A stretch of DNA of 64,000 bases from Schizophyllum amplum. Taxonomy: Eukaryota > Basidiomycota > Agaricomycetes > Agaricales > Schizophyllaceae. Below are positions 42,623 to 56,127 of the stretch, one piece after another. Location: NCBI GenBank assembly GCA_007026445.1, contig VDMD01000002.1:434001-498000 (forward strand). Direction: 5' to 3'. Every line of letters begins with the position of its first letter. Position 1 is the stretch's first letter. The notes beneath the pieces are model-generated. The model saw nothing but the letters and a program-made list of their open reading frames with translations. It had not been told where the DNA came from and did not search any database. A program made the translations under genes and the position numbers.

Positions 42623-44190
42623 TCATGCAGTAGCCGACCCGAGCACAGGGATCTGGACGGTATCTGGAGCCAGTTGCGCCTTCGACTCGTCCACATGACC
42701 CTCCTCCGACGCCGACGTGCTGCATTGACCCTTCTCGGCGAATGAGCTCGAGCTCACGGACGACGATGGCGTGGGCCGAGGTGCTACAACGATCCCCTTT
42801 GCGCTCTTGAAAGAGCCCGCGATCTTGATGAGCTCCTTCTGCGCGCGAAGCTCGAGGACGTCGTTGGCAGGGGTGTAGTACTTCAACGTCGTCCAGAGGA
42901 ATATCCTCGACTGCCTCGCCATGGTGCGTTTGTAGTCCGCTGTAGAGATCATCAGCATTACTTTCTCGGTATACGCAGATCCAACGTGCCTTCAAGGTCC
43001 TTACGAAGCTGCAGGAAAATCCGCGTGCGGTCCGTTAGCACGACGTCGACCTCCCATCGAATAGTCTGCACACCCGAGTCAATCAGAGCTGTCATCTCCT
43101 AACGGAAACACTGACCTCCAGGAGCTCATCCATGTCGTTCACCGTCCACACCATCACCTGTTTCCCGTCACGGTGCGCCTCGCGGACAAATTTGGCGCCT
43201 CCGTATGTCACCAGCGAGCCGAAGCCCATGCTGAAAGTGTCGCAGTCGTCCCAGAAATACGTACGCGCGACGCGCGGACTTGTGCCGATATAGCTGCGGC
43301 GGCAGTAGGGCAGAATGGACTTGGCGTACGGCAGGAATCGAGGATGCCAGATTCCCAGCAGCAAACGCGGTGCCAAACGCGTTTGCCAATCCTCGTAAGA
43401 GGATATGATCTCGTCGAGGAGCGTGAAGAGACGTTCGGGGTCGTTCTGCGGCTTGATGTCCTGTGCGATCCGATTGAGCATGAGTGGGTCGACAGGCAAA
43501 GGAAGGGACGTACGACGTCGAACACGACATGCATGTTCTCCGGCTGGTACGACGTCAGGAAATTAGCGCGTACAAATAATGAAGACGCACCTTCATCAAG
43601 AGTGCAACCGTCTCCGCAAAGGTAGGGATGGCCTGGACAGGCTCTTGCCTGGTGCGCACATGCTCTATGCCCTCCGGGCCATACCAGTTGCGCTCCTTAA
43701 TCAACCCTGCGCAGATGAAGTCAGCCCCGCATCACAAACTCCGAAAGTTCAACACGCACCCGTAGAGTTCGTCGTCCGATTCAACGCTGAACAGGCACCG
43801 TCGTCAGCGGAGCCGCCTTCGCCGGTCATGTGGCGGCCACTCACAGGGATCATGAAACATGAGAACGACGCCATCTAGCGAGACGTGGACGTCTTGTAGA
43901 GTGTAAATATCGCTGCTCGCGCCGCGACGCGGGGGCACGAATAGGACACTTTACCACTCTCGATGCCTTCGGCGCCGTCGCGCATGGCAGCCTCAAAACT
44001 GGCGAGCGTGTTCTCTGGGAAGCTCGCGGAGGCCTAGGGAGTGCGGGTGCGCGTGTCAGTGGCGAAATGAGTTCAGCGGAAGTGATAGCGTACGCCACGG
44101 TGTCCCCAGCAGTCTGGAAGCGCGTCAGCGACTGCGAGTCAGGTCTAGACAACAGGACTCACCAGGAAAAGTGCGTAAAGGGGCGGCCAT
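42623..44190 (-). CDS. glycerophosphodiester phosphodiesterase family protein (GDPD)
   Basis: Start MAAPLRTFP, then DCWGHRG|ASASFPENTLAS (catalytic HRG and ENT), FEAAMRDGAEGIESDVHVSL with the metal-binding E and D, DGVVLMFHDP (second catalytic His), LNRTTNSTG, LIKERNWYGPEGIEHVRT, AIPTFAETVALLMK, PENMHVVFDV, IKPQNDPERLFTLLDEIISS, LLLGIWHPRFLPYAKSILPY and QVMVWTVNDMDELLE. The C-terminus adds SRIFLWTTLKYYTPANDVLE, a membrane-associated or hydrophobic region known in fungal GDPDs, and a Ser-rich tail. The enzyme splits glycerophosphodiesters into glycerol 3-phosphate and an alcohol. The last intron has a GC donor (42941-42989), chosen because only it leads into the conserved LWTTLKYYTP block. About nine exons. 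Confidence 0.88.
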
Positions 44191-45620
44191 GTCGATATTC
44201 CTAGTTCTGCGGGTATGGGGGACGCGACGAGAGGTCTGGGAGAGAAAGGAAGGAGACCCTGGCGTCGCGTAAATCGGGGGGTTCTTATATAGTTGATCGC
44301 GAGCGGAGAACCCCCACATTGCGCGATTTTGCAATCGCGACTCCTCGGTCTTATGTAAAGAGGGCGCGTTGAAGCCTGTTGACGCCCCTTTGAGGGGAAC
44401 GTGCTCTGCCAACCCTATTTTGCGCCAGAACCGCGATGCCGGGCAGTCCGTTCGCGAGCAAACGTGGTGGTAGTGACAAGACGCGTGCGTGACGAAGAGC
44501 TATGGTCATAACCTCTATCGAACGTGTCTACACAGCCGGGAGCTCCCACTGAGGACATCGCTCCGATAGAGTATAGTAATCCTTCGTATACCTACGCAAG
44601 GACGCAGCTCCCGCCTTTCCTAAATGCACGTTGATCACGTACCTGTCGTCAGAATTATCCGAAGACCAGCCAGTCAGCCACCGTCGCCCGAATCGAGAGC
44701 TTTCCACTCAAAACAGGCGTCCGTAGCATAGGTAACGCGCCTGAATGGCGAAGCTTTATGGCACCGACAGATAGCCGCAGCGATGGGTCAAACCGGGATC
44801 CGATATAGTTCATTAAACTGCAAGGGGTGAACGGTTGGTGGACGGGATGCGGGGGCATGACCAGACTCGTGGGATCTTCCATGTCCGTTCCACCTTCACC
44901 GGACAGTCGCCTGCGTCAGCGAGGCGCAGATACCTTAGAGTAGGCGAAGGCAAGGCCGCCATGGACGAGTCCTTGGTAACATCTATGATTAGACAGAGCT
45001 GCTGCGTGCGGATTGAGTTGCAGAAAACACGGGCGGTTCGGCGAGGCAGAAGGACCAGAATGGACATGGAGCGGAAGACCGGGAGAACGTTCGAGTGCGA
45101 TCGTGTACAAGGCTGGCGCTGTCCATGGTTCCACGGGTTCCTATCATGACGCGGTCGTTATCAAGCGTGCGCGCGATGAGCCGGGTAAGACGCACAGGAG
45201 TGGTATGCAGCCCTCGAGGTGCCTCCATGGACCTCAGGCTGAGGAAGTGCCTTTGCAAAGCCAAAAGTCCTTAAGCTGGCCCGATAAGCAGGATCGCAAG
45301 GTATCCAGACGATCGTGATTCTCATCGCACAAGTGACAGCAGGCAGAGTGAGGCTCGGTAGCAAAGAATGGCCAGCCGGGTGTGGAGTCGCAATCGTTTG
45401 CAGGCCGAGAAAAGGTGATCTCAGTAGATGGAAAGTCATGAAGTAGCACTGGCAGAGGTGAGTTGGAGGTGAGGAGAAAACTGGGACTCGGAGAAAATCC
45501 AGCTACTCCCGACTGCAGATCCGTGACTGCTCACGTGCTGTGACGGAGCGCACCAGCTCCGGCCCGTCTCGGTGCCGGGGCTTCCGACATTAGGCTTCCG
45601 TCTTGCGCCTGTCCTGCGCT
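44191..45620. other. unassigned stretch, possible small or decayed minus-strand gene
   Basis: The minus strand shows protein-like pieces such as LRYLRLADAGDCPVKVERTW (about 44860-44945), RLSVGAIKLRHSGALPML and LSGKLSIRATVADWLVFG (about 44655-44780). A further minus-strand frame at 45234-45449 is Cys-rich (ACCHLCDENHDRLDTLRSC). They could be remnants or exons of a gene I cannot assemble or identify. The rest holds the GDPD promoter and the promoter of the first BTB gene. Confidence 0.35.
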
Positions 45621-46797
45621 ATGTCGCCCAACACACGGGGCACTGCTACTTCGAGACATCCAAATGCTCTCCCTGCGACCCCAATCTCCAAAAACGAAAC
45701 CGCAAACCCCCCGCTCCCCCAGCGGCCGAGCAAACGCAAACAGGCAGAAGACGAAGGAGACGCTACAATTGTCGAGCCGGAGACACCGACAAACGCGACA
45801 AACAAAAAGGCGAAGCTATCTTACGAGAAACACGACCGCTTCTGGGTTCTAGACGGCAATGTCGTCCTCGAAATCCAGAACACTCGCTTCAAGCTACATC
45901 GTAGCCGTCTCGCGACACAATCCAAGTGGTTCGAGGCATTATTCGAGAAGCGCGCGGGGGGAGAGGTCACTGTAGAAGAAGGCGCACCGGACCTGGACTC
46001 TGTTATTGTCGAAGACGAGGACGGTACGGACGTATACTACCTGGACTCGACAGAGGTCAGCCTCGATGACTTCGTCGAACTTTTGACGGCGATGGAGGAT
46101 ACGATGTGCGCTTCGCTGATTCCATTTCTGTTATGTTACTGAAGATAGTTACAGCGATTACTGCTCGAAGCGACAGCCGCTCCCTATACATGTCGCCGTC
46201 TTCACCGCCGCAACTATCCTTCGATTCGACAAATTCGCAGAATACGCGAAGAAGAACATCACTTCCCCTACCATCGGTTTCTCAGACTCCTTGGACGCTG
46301 TCACCCACGAGTCCAGGCTCTATGTCATCGACGCGGTCTTACTAGGTCGCACATGGCTACCCAAGATCCTCAAGCGCGCGTTTTACGAACTCGCCCGCAT
46401 GTCCGATATTCGTGATATTGGGACGCAAGAGCCTGCCTTGGACCCCCCGGAGATAGCCATCGGCTATTTGCCGCCTTCCGACCTGCAGTTGGTCACCTAC
46501 GTTCAGAAAGAACTGGCGCTGGCATGGGCGGATGTTCTTGCACTGCAACCCTACGACAAATGCCGGGTACAGGACTGCACTGCGGCCCGAACCAGGCCTA
46601 TATACGAGGCCGTGCACAACTCTGGGATAGGCAAGGCGTTCGTGCTCGATCCAATCTGCGGCTTGCAAGCCCTCATCGGAATGAAGTGGTTTGGCGAGCT
46701 TGGGTACTGCCAAAATTGTGCGAAGCGGCGGAAGAAAGAGCTGGCAGAGATGCGGAAGAAGATTTGGACAGACCTCGATGACTGGTTGCGGCAATGA
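45621..46797 (+). CDS. BTB/POZ-domain protein, first of a tandem pair
   Basis: Two exons with a 48-nt intron (donor GTGCGC at 46106). A disordered, basic lead (MSPNTRGTATSRHPNALPAT to KRKQAEDEGD) precedes the BTB fold: EKHDRFWVLDGNVVLEIQNT, RFKLHRSRLATQSKWFEALF, EKRAGGEVTVEEGAPDLDSV, VSLDDFVELLTAMEDTIDYC and VAVFTAATILRFDKFAEYAK. The C-terminal half is typical of fungal BTB proteins (WLPKILKRAFYELARMSD, FVLDPICGLQALIG) and has a four-cysteine arrangement (CRVQDC ... GYCQNC) suggestive of a zinc site. BTB domains mediate dimerisation or cullin-3 binding. The neighbour at 47053 has the same exon layout and is clearly a paralogue. Confidence 0.88.
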
Positions 46798-47052
46798 ACA
46801 CACTAGTAGGCTTGGCCTGTGCGTAATAGTGCAGCAGAACACCTTACGTATCTAGCGGGCGCAGAATCGACCAGTCAGAAACTGTCCTGTCGCTCCCTCT
46901 GCAACGTCAGTTTTCAACGAGTCGCATCCACTGCCAGGGTGACGGATCAGTCATGTGATGTGACAATACGCGTTCAGGTCTGTTTCCGTCGTTCGAATCT
47001 TCCAGCCAAACGCCGACAACGACGTCGCGACTCTGCCTCACACCAACAGGCA

Positions 47053-48238
47053 ATGGCATCTGGGCGTCGCAGCGCCGCCAAAGACACTTCTGTCCCGGAA
47101 GATAGACTGACGCCGCCACCTACCGCCGCTCCTGCTACGATAGCATCTCAGGAATCGGACGCGTCGACGCTCAAGCGCAAGTTACCCGAAGACAGCGACG
47201 AGGAGGTCGAGGTAGTCAAGAGCGATGACGGCGTGCCGAACAAGAAGGCGAAACCGTCGTACACTAAGCACGAGCGCTTCTGGCTGCTGGACGGCAACGT
47301 CGTCATCCAGATTGGCGACACGCGCTACAAGCTGCACCGTAGTAGGCTAGCGTCGCAGTCACCGTGGTTCGAGGCGCTATTCGAGAAGCGCGCTGGCCGT
47401 GAACCGAAACCGGACCATGGAACACTTGAGCTAGACGCTGTAGGTGTGGAGGAGGACGAAGGATACGACGTCTTCGACTTCGACCCTCATTGTAACGATG
47501 ACCCAATCGTGGACGATGACGATTTCGAAGAATTGCTGAAGGCTATGGATGATGCTATGTATGTCCTTCGCTTTCTGTCTCTACCTTCCTACTCATGATT
47601 TCTCTTGCCACAGCGCCTTTCGTTACTCCTCGCCCACCTTCCTCGTCCATGCAGCGATATACCGAGCGGCGTACAACCTCAATTTTCCCGCATACCGTGA
47701 TTACGCGCAAAAGGTCATGGAAGATGAGTTCTCGCAATCTTTAGACACAGTCACACAAGTCGTCAAGCCGCACGCCGCGGAGGCAGTTCAGCTTGCCGAA
47801 GATTGGGTCCTCCCGAGTCTCTTCAAGCGGGCCTTCTACGAGCTGGCGCGCAACCCCGATGCGCACAATGCCGGGATCGCTAAGGCAGACTCGGATACGG
47901 ACGCGAACGTCATCGAGGAGCGGTTGATGCTGCAGCTTCTGCACATCCAGAAGAAGCTGGCGCAGGCGTGGACGGAGGTTGTATCCCCCGGCAAGAAGCT
48001 CAATTGCACGACTCCGAAATGTCATTCTGACCGGCCGGAGAACTACTGGGTGCCTATACACCAGGAGGGAATCCTGAAGGACTTCGCGCTAGATCCGATT
48101 TGCGGCCTACAGGCTCTTTCGAAGCTGGATTGGACGAAGTATAGTCATTGCGCGACGTGCAGGAGGAGTAGGAGGCTTGAGTTCACGGACAAACGTGTGA
48201 AGCTGTGGAAGGACATGGACAGTTGGCTGCCAGAATAA
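47053..48238 (+). CDS. BTB/POZ-domain protein, second of a tandem pair
   Basis: Start MASGRRSAAKDTSVPEDRLT, acidic/basic lead with LKRKLPEDSDEEVEVVKSDD, then KHERFWLLDGNVVIQIGDTR, YKLHRSRLASQSPWFEALFE, KRAGREPKPDHGTLELDAVG, DDDFEELLKAMDDAM. One short intron (GTATGT ... TGCCACAG at about 47559-47613) leads to FRYSSPTFLVHAAIYRAAYN, LPSLFKRAFYELARNPDAHN, FALDPICGLQALSKLDWTKY and SHCATCRRSRR. The intron position, the KxHxRFW(V/L)LDGNVV start of the fold, the cysteine pairs (CTTPKC ... HCATC) and the last WKDMDSWLPE all match the upstream copy, so the pair arose by tandem duplication followed by clear divergence. The first half is more acidic than in the neighbour. Confidence 0.88.
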
Positions 48239-48410
48239 ACATGGTGTATACAGATGGACTTTGTAGCAATCTCTACAGACCATATTTCTAGGCAACCTGA
48301 AAGTGATGAGATGTCCGTCGCGATGCGAACTTATGCGAAGGGGCAGGGGTGCCGATCATTGTCGCCATCGTCCCCCGTCCCGGCTTCCGCTCTTCTCTCT
48401 CTCAACCATC

Positions 48411-50321
<1,911 letters not shown>

Positions 50322-50482
50322 GGTGGCCCTATGCTTGCCGTCAGATATGGGGAGTTGTATCATGGCTGGTATTATGAGGACTGCGGTCTGATCTACAGTG
50401 CGCACGTCGCTCTCTGCGTCCTATGGTGTTTTTACAGGCTGTCTATATTGTAAGGGGAAGGAATATTCATTGACGTTCGTTT

Positions 50483-51247
50483 TCACTTGTCCAGGAGGTC
50501 CTCGACGTCTTCTTGCGACAGCTTGCCCAAGTCGCGCCAGTGCACCCGGCCCTTGGCGTCGACTACCTTCTGAGATACAGTAACGGAAGGCAAGCCGGTG
50601 TGGTAGTCGCGCGCGGCTTGGCCGCCGGGGGCCTCCACGTACGCGAGGATTGGTCGCTTCTTCGCGCCGACGGTGGTGTATGGTCCACTGTAGTCTTGAA
50701 GACGCTCTTCGAACATGCCGGCCGTCCACTTGTCCGCTGCGAGGTTGCGGACGTCGGCATAGCGATACAATCCGTTTTGATTGGGAAGGGTGCCGACTTC
50801 GTCCACGTCGAGCCCGAAGGTGCGCACGATATGTCTGCCTTCCATAACCTGACAATGACAGGATCAAGTCAGCGAAGATCGAGGCGAGGTATTGAGCGGA
50901 CGCACTATGGTATTTGCGGGCCAACGGAAGTTGTCCTCTGGCACCCATTGAGGTGGCAGGGAGGCCTTCCAGGCCGCCTTGCGGGCGATGCTGGCGGCGC
51001 GTCTGAGCTTCACCTGGGCAGGATGGTCCCTCGACGACTGGCTTTCTTGAAGCTTGATGTCTACGACATGCCTGGCCTTGAAAAATGGCCTGCACTCGCG
51101 ACGTGCCCGCGACGACGTGACCGGACGCTTCCTCTTCTTCATGATCTGTCTCGTGGCATTCACGGCGTCCACGACCTTTGTGTCGAGGATAAGGTAGGGC
51201 TTAAGATCCCTGTGGTTCTCCTTGTCGTGCGTGCGAATGGGAGACAT
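50483..51247 (-). CDS. basic protein of unknown function
   Basis: Two exons. The first (start MSPIRTHDKENHRDLKPYLI) is rich in Arg and Lys with KKRKRPVTSSRARRE, ending WVPEDNFRWPANTI. The second reads VMEGRHIVRTFGLDVDEVGT, LPNQNGLYRYADVRNLAADK, FEERLQDYSGPYTTVGAKKR, PILAYVEAPGGQAARDYHTG, LPSVTVSQKVVDAKGRVHWR and DLGKLSQEDVEDLLDK. The second half looks globular with clear strand and helix alternation. The intron is 56 nt with donor GTGCGT. I do not recognise the family; neighbours give no clue. A nuclear location is possible from the basic cluster. Confidence 0.65.
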
Positions 51248-51682
51248 GGTGGTGATTGAGAATGGACAGTGCGAGGAAACTGACAGTGGGTGGATGAGTG
51301 TTATGCTCAAAGAGCAGACCCTGACACAACATTCTCTTTTATGCCGCACGGGTCCTGTTCCGGAGCTAAGTACAAAGAGTGGCTGCCGCCGATTGCCTTA
51401 TTTGGGAATTTCTGTGCGTAAATGACCTTCATTGCAATTTGCTGTTCCATTGTTCTCTGCACCGCCACATGTGATTGTCTTTGCATTCTAACTTGTTGTA
51501 GCCAGTAAAGTGTATTGGCGCGTTCTGGAATTGAGGCCATCCACTCGAATGCACCCGCTTGTCATGGCACAGATCGGCCCAAGTCCGACGAACAATCGAC
51601 GAACAATGGACGTGATGTTTGCTCATGTTTGCTACTTCGGTACCGGCCGGTGGGAAGCGAGTAAGCACTTTCTTCTCCCCCC
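51248..51682. promoter_or_regulatory. intergenic, F-box gene promoter with conserved block
   Basis: Divergent promoter region between the minus-strand gene and the F-box gene. A 15-bp block CGAACAATGGACGTG at 51600-51614 is repeated exactly at 53785-53799, 83 and 87 bp upstream of the two F-box start codons. ACCGGCCGG near 51640 and CGGCCGGCCGG near 53831 also correspond. Confidence 0.6.
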
Positions 51683-53638
51683 ATGGCCTCTGAACCTCCG
51701 TCGTCCTCGAAAGATCGTGAGGGCGGGCATGGCCCGCTCCCTGGTCATACTGTGTCGGAAATTAGCGCGGGACGGGCTCTGCAAATCACACTTTCGAAGT
51801 GCGTCTTCACGGTTCGTCTGTTGACTGAGCTGATCGGAGTCCAGTCAGTCGCGTTACGCGACGACATGCGGAATGTCGAAGGACGTTCGACATCCTTTGC
51901 TCGTCATTCCACACCTTCTGCAACGCACTGAAGAATCGGCCACCTCCAAAGCTGCCCAGCTCGACGAATGCATTGCATCGATCCGCGACCAGCTCTCCGC
52001 GCTCATGTCCTATCGCAACTCCCTCGTATCTATCGCGAGTCTTCCAGATGAAATCTTATCCGAAATCTTTATATGCTACGGTCACGCCATGAACGCGCTC
52101 TACAATCTACACTGGACTGGCCTGATGCGCGTCTGTCGACGATGGAGAGCAGTCGGCATGGCCACGCCCGCTCTGTGGAGCTATGTTCAAGCTGGTACTA
52201 CTCGCAGCTCAGGCAACCTTCCGGTCCAACTCCGCTTGTCTGGCGCTCACCCACTGTCCGTGCGGATCCGCGCAACTGACTACGAATCTACTGCGCGAGA
52301 CATCCGCCTGGACTGGTTGACATCTCTCGAGCCGCATATGGATCGCATACATTCCCTTGCAGTATCCGCGGAATATGATTCCTTGGCGGCGATCTTGACG
52401 AAGCTTGGCAAGGAGAAGCGAGTGCAACTCAGGCATCTGACTTTGTCTTTCACGTACGATTCGGAAGAAACCGACGATGCATTCTTCATCCCCGCTGATA
52501 TAACAGCAAATATCGTGCACGGTCTCCAATCTCTGGATCTGAGCAACATCGAGATCGACTGGCACCAACTTCGAAATCTCTCTAAACTCACCATCTGTCG
52601 CTACCTGTATTCGCGTGGTTTGCCGACCCTCCCGTTGCAGACTGTCCTCGGAATGCTACACCGACTCCCTGCACTGACACGTCTCGTTCTCTTCAACTGT
52701 ATCCCTCTAGCCAACGCTCTCGACGAAGAACTCCCCGCCGTCGACACGCATCCGTTGCAAGGGGTTGAACTCCTTAGCCTGCACGCCTCGCTTTGCACCA
52801 CTATCTTGTCGTCTATACATCTCTCCCAGGACGCGCTCATATCCCTGGACCAACTACAAGGGCTATACGATGGTGTCGATGCTAGAGCTCTCCTCGTCCT
52901 ACTCCACAGACAATTCAGGCGTCCTGGCGCGCCGATTTTGCGCTCGCTGGAGCTTCGTACGTCTGACATCGCTCGTCGCTCTAATGGAACCGGCGACGAG
53001 TTTCATTGGTATCCCGACATGGGCTCCTTCTTGGAACGACGGACAACTTGCCTTTCGTTCCACATCCAGCCCAAAAACGAACCGGCACGGCGACGGCTCA
53101 TGTCCAAAATCATGCATGCGATTCCCGCTTCACACATTCGGCTGCTGGACGCTCGCCCCTCGAAGGCGATAACGGAGGCCTCGTGCCGGTGGCTACTACG
53201 CCTCCTACCCAGTGTTCGCGTCATCGCGCTACCTAAAGATGGCCTCGCCGCTCTCTCTTTCCTGCATGCCTTGACTGCTCAGCTGGACGAATGGAGAGCG
53301 GGACCAGTTTCGGAACTGCTATCGGACGCGCCGTGGCTGGAGAGGATTCACTACGGCATGCAAATGGTCAGGGAGGACGATGAAAATCTAGCGCAGATCT
53401 CGGGCGCGCTGCTGCAACTCCTCGAAGCCTACAAAGGCGCAGGCATTCCGCTCAAGGACGTGATGCTGGATTGCAAGACCCTGCTTGTGCCTTTCTCAGT
53501 CATGAAGGTGGGTGATTTCCTTCCGCGTCTATCTGTCTCATACTCTTGTAGGAAATGGCGCATTGTGTTGTCACTGGGAGAGTCTGCCTGAATGGTAGTC
53601 CCTTGTATTTTGATGGCCCCAACGAGAGCCTCGATTAG
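51683..53638 (+). CDS. F-box-like protein, first of a tandem pair
   Basis: Inferred exon 1 (51683-51800, MASEPPSSSKDREGGHGPLP to ALQITLS) is followed by an intron and the main exon with DVRHPLLVIPHLLQRTEESA, SIRDQLSALMSYRNSLVSIA, SLPDEILSEIFICYG (F-box), LMRVCRRWRAVGMATPALWS, leucine-rich segments (LQSLDLSNIEIDWHQLRNLS), RLLDARPSKAITEASCRWLL and LEAYKGAGIPLKDVMLD. The last intron after PFSVMK (GTGGGT ... CTTGTAG) leads to EMAHCVVTGRVCLNGSPLYF before a stop at 53638; without it the frame stops at 53591. The protein should act as a substrate receptor in SCF-type ubiquitin ligases; the target is unknown. Acceptor choice for the first intron rests on keeping phase and is less certain. Confidence 0.8.
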
Positions 53639-53871
53639 TAGAAGTTCGAGCCCAATCATTCTGTGACTTCATCGGCGCTCTCTATTTTGATCTGAAGTCT
53701 CTGTGTTTGACACGAATAGTCTTTCATCTGTATGTATGCGCCTTGCGTATAAGTTTCGAGGACGAATATAGAGGCCGCGCACCACGAACAATGGACGTGT
53801 TGTTTTGACGTGTTGACTTCTTCTCTTTATCGGCCGGCCGGGAAGGTTGCCCGCACTTGCTTCCTCCCCAC

Positions 53872-55832
53872 ATGTCTCGTAAAACTCCCACAACCTCGAC
53901 AATTGTTCCTAGCAGTGGTAGTCCCGCCTGTGTAAGTCAAGCAGAAACAAGCACGGGCAGAATCGTAAAGATCACATTTCCTAGGTATGTAAGCGTGACG
54001 CCTTCGCTCATGTAGGGAAGGGCTGGAGGCGAACATTCACAGGCAAGCGCACTATGGTGCCGATTGGGGTATGTCCCAAAGTCTTCAACACCCTTTACTC
54101 GTCATACCCGACCTGCTGCACGCCGACGCGGAGGCTACCTCATCCACGGCCCTCCTGATAGACGGATATCTCGCCTCGATCAGCAATCAACTCTCGGCAC
54201 TTCTCTCCTACCGCAACTCCTTCGTCTCTGTATCCAACCTTCCGGACGAAGTTCTGGCCGAAATATTCCACCACTACGCTCGATCTGTCAATGGCTACCA
54301 CGGTTCTCATATGCACTGGACTCGCCTCATGCTCGTCTGTCGACACTGGCGGGCTATCGGCATGGCTACGCCCGCCCTGTGGAGTCATCTGGAGGAGACT
54401 GCCCGCTCGCAATATTCTCTGGCCCAGCTACGCTTATCTGGCGCGCACCCGCTGATTGTCCACCTCGAAGCGGACGATGGGCACCCTCTTCGTTCGGGCT
54501 CTCTGACGACACTCGAGCCGCACATGGACCGCATACGATGTTTCGTGATATCGTCCACCTGGGACACCCTCTCTCACGCTCTGCGCCTGCTCGGGAAGAA
54601 GAGACGAGACCAGCTCAGGAATTTCTCCGTGCTTTATGCGTACAAGCATACAGACGGGCCCCTCGCTATCTCGGCAGCTACGACGGCGAATATTGCGCTC
54701 AACCTCCGGACGCTGAAACTTAGGGACATCGACATCGACTGGGGTCAACTTCGAAACCTCATCAGCATATCCATCGGCCGCTTGTACTGGAATGTGCCGT
54801 CTGTCTCGCAAAGAACGCTCGTCGAGCTGCTATGCAGGTGCCCTCATCTGCGTCGGCTCTCTCTTGAAGACTGCATCGCCCCTCTCGATAGACTAGACGA
54901 TGATCTCCCCGTCGCTCATACACCTCTACTGCGAAGGGTCAAACTCAAGATGCATGTCTCGAATTGCGCTGGCATACTGGCGGCGATCAGTCTCGCCAAC
55001 GACGCCTGCATCTCCCTATATACTTACGGGTTGCATGATGGCGTCGATGTGCGTCGTCTTCTTGTCCCGCTCCACAAGCACTTCCACCGACCCGATGCTC
55101 CGATCCTGCGTTATTTGAAGTTCACTGCAGCTGCCGCGATGGGCGCGGGCGACATGTTCGACTGGCACACCGACCCGGAGCTATCCGTCAACTTCGGCTT
55201 CGGCAGTCCACAGCCATGCCTCGGGCTCATCGCGTGGCCCAAGAGCGAACCCGCGCGCCGGCGCCTTCTGGCCAAGATCATGCATGCGATCCCCACTGCG
55301 CACATCGAGCTGCTCGACATGCGCTGCTCGGAGGCGATGTCGGAAGCTTCCTGTCGATGGCTGCTGCGGCTCCTGCCTGCCATCCGTGTCCTTGCGCTAC
55401 CTCATACCGCTGCCGCGCTCTCTTGCATCCGAGCGCTCGCAGGACGTCTTGATGCGTGGAAAGCCGGGCCAGTCTCGGGGAAGGCACCACCAGACGTGCC
55501 GCTGCGCCTGCGAAGGATCCACTGGGACACTCGAAGGGCGATGGAGGACGACGAGAACGTGCCGCGGATCGCGAGCGAGCTGGTCCAGCTGCTCAGAGCC
55601 TACTGCTTGGCGGGTATGCCGCTCGAGGACATGACTGTGCAACATCATGATTTACCCATGTCTGCGTCAAACATCATGGTCAGCGCTCTCTTCTCCTGCA
55701 CTGGCGTAATTCGTAATTGACCTACTCGAACAGTCGGTGGTTGGCTACCTGATGACCGAGACTATCATATTAAACGACAGAGCTGTAAGCGGCAGAAACG
55801 GCCAAATCGAAGTCGTCGAGGTGGGCTCTTGA
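53872..55832 (+). CDS. F-box-like protein, second of a tandem pair
   Basis: Exon 1 starts MSRKTPTTSTIVPSSGSPAC and ends GRIVKITFP; AG|T at the junction leads in phase to SLQHPLLVIPDLLHADAEAT. The F-box region reads NQLSALLSYRNSFVSVSNLP then DEVLAEIFHHYAR and LMLVCRHWRAIGMATPALWS. The body shares LSGAHPL, LEPHMDRI, DIDWGQLRNL, LHKHFHRPDAPILRYLK, PARRRLLAKIMHAIPTAHIE and MSEASCRWLLRLLPAIRVLA with the upstream copy, and the last intron, after ASNIM, leads to SVVGYLMTETIILNDRAVSG. Exon layout and motifs match 51683-53638, so this is a tandem duplicate with moderate divergence. All domains look intact. Confidence 0.82.
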
Positions 55833-56127
55833 GCCTTTTACGCTTCTACCACAATATGACACCTGGCACCCTTTGGCGAAAAAGGTTGATAGATAGGAAA
55901 AGCATTGTATTCTGGAGAATAGGCTAATACACAGATACTATACAGCGAGCAACGCATACAGCATAGGGATGTCCGAGTGGACCCAGTCGACCGGTGTGGT
56001 ATAAGTACATGGCGGAAGCTTCAGCGTATGGGCGGGAGCAATGGATAGTTAGTTGTGGTTCTGCCGTAGGTAATTGGGCCCAGTAGCGCGAGTGCGAAAG
56101 GACCGATTATCTATATCCTTTGACCTC
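55833..56127. other. convergent intergenic gap
   Basis: Between the 3' ends of the second F-box gene and the PPxY-protein gene. No gene recognised. Confidence 0.5.
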
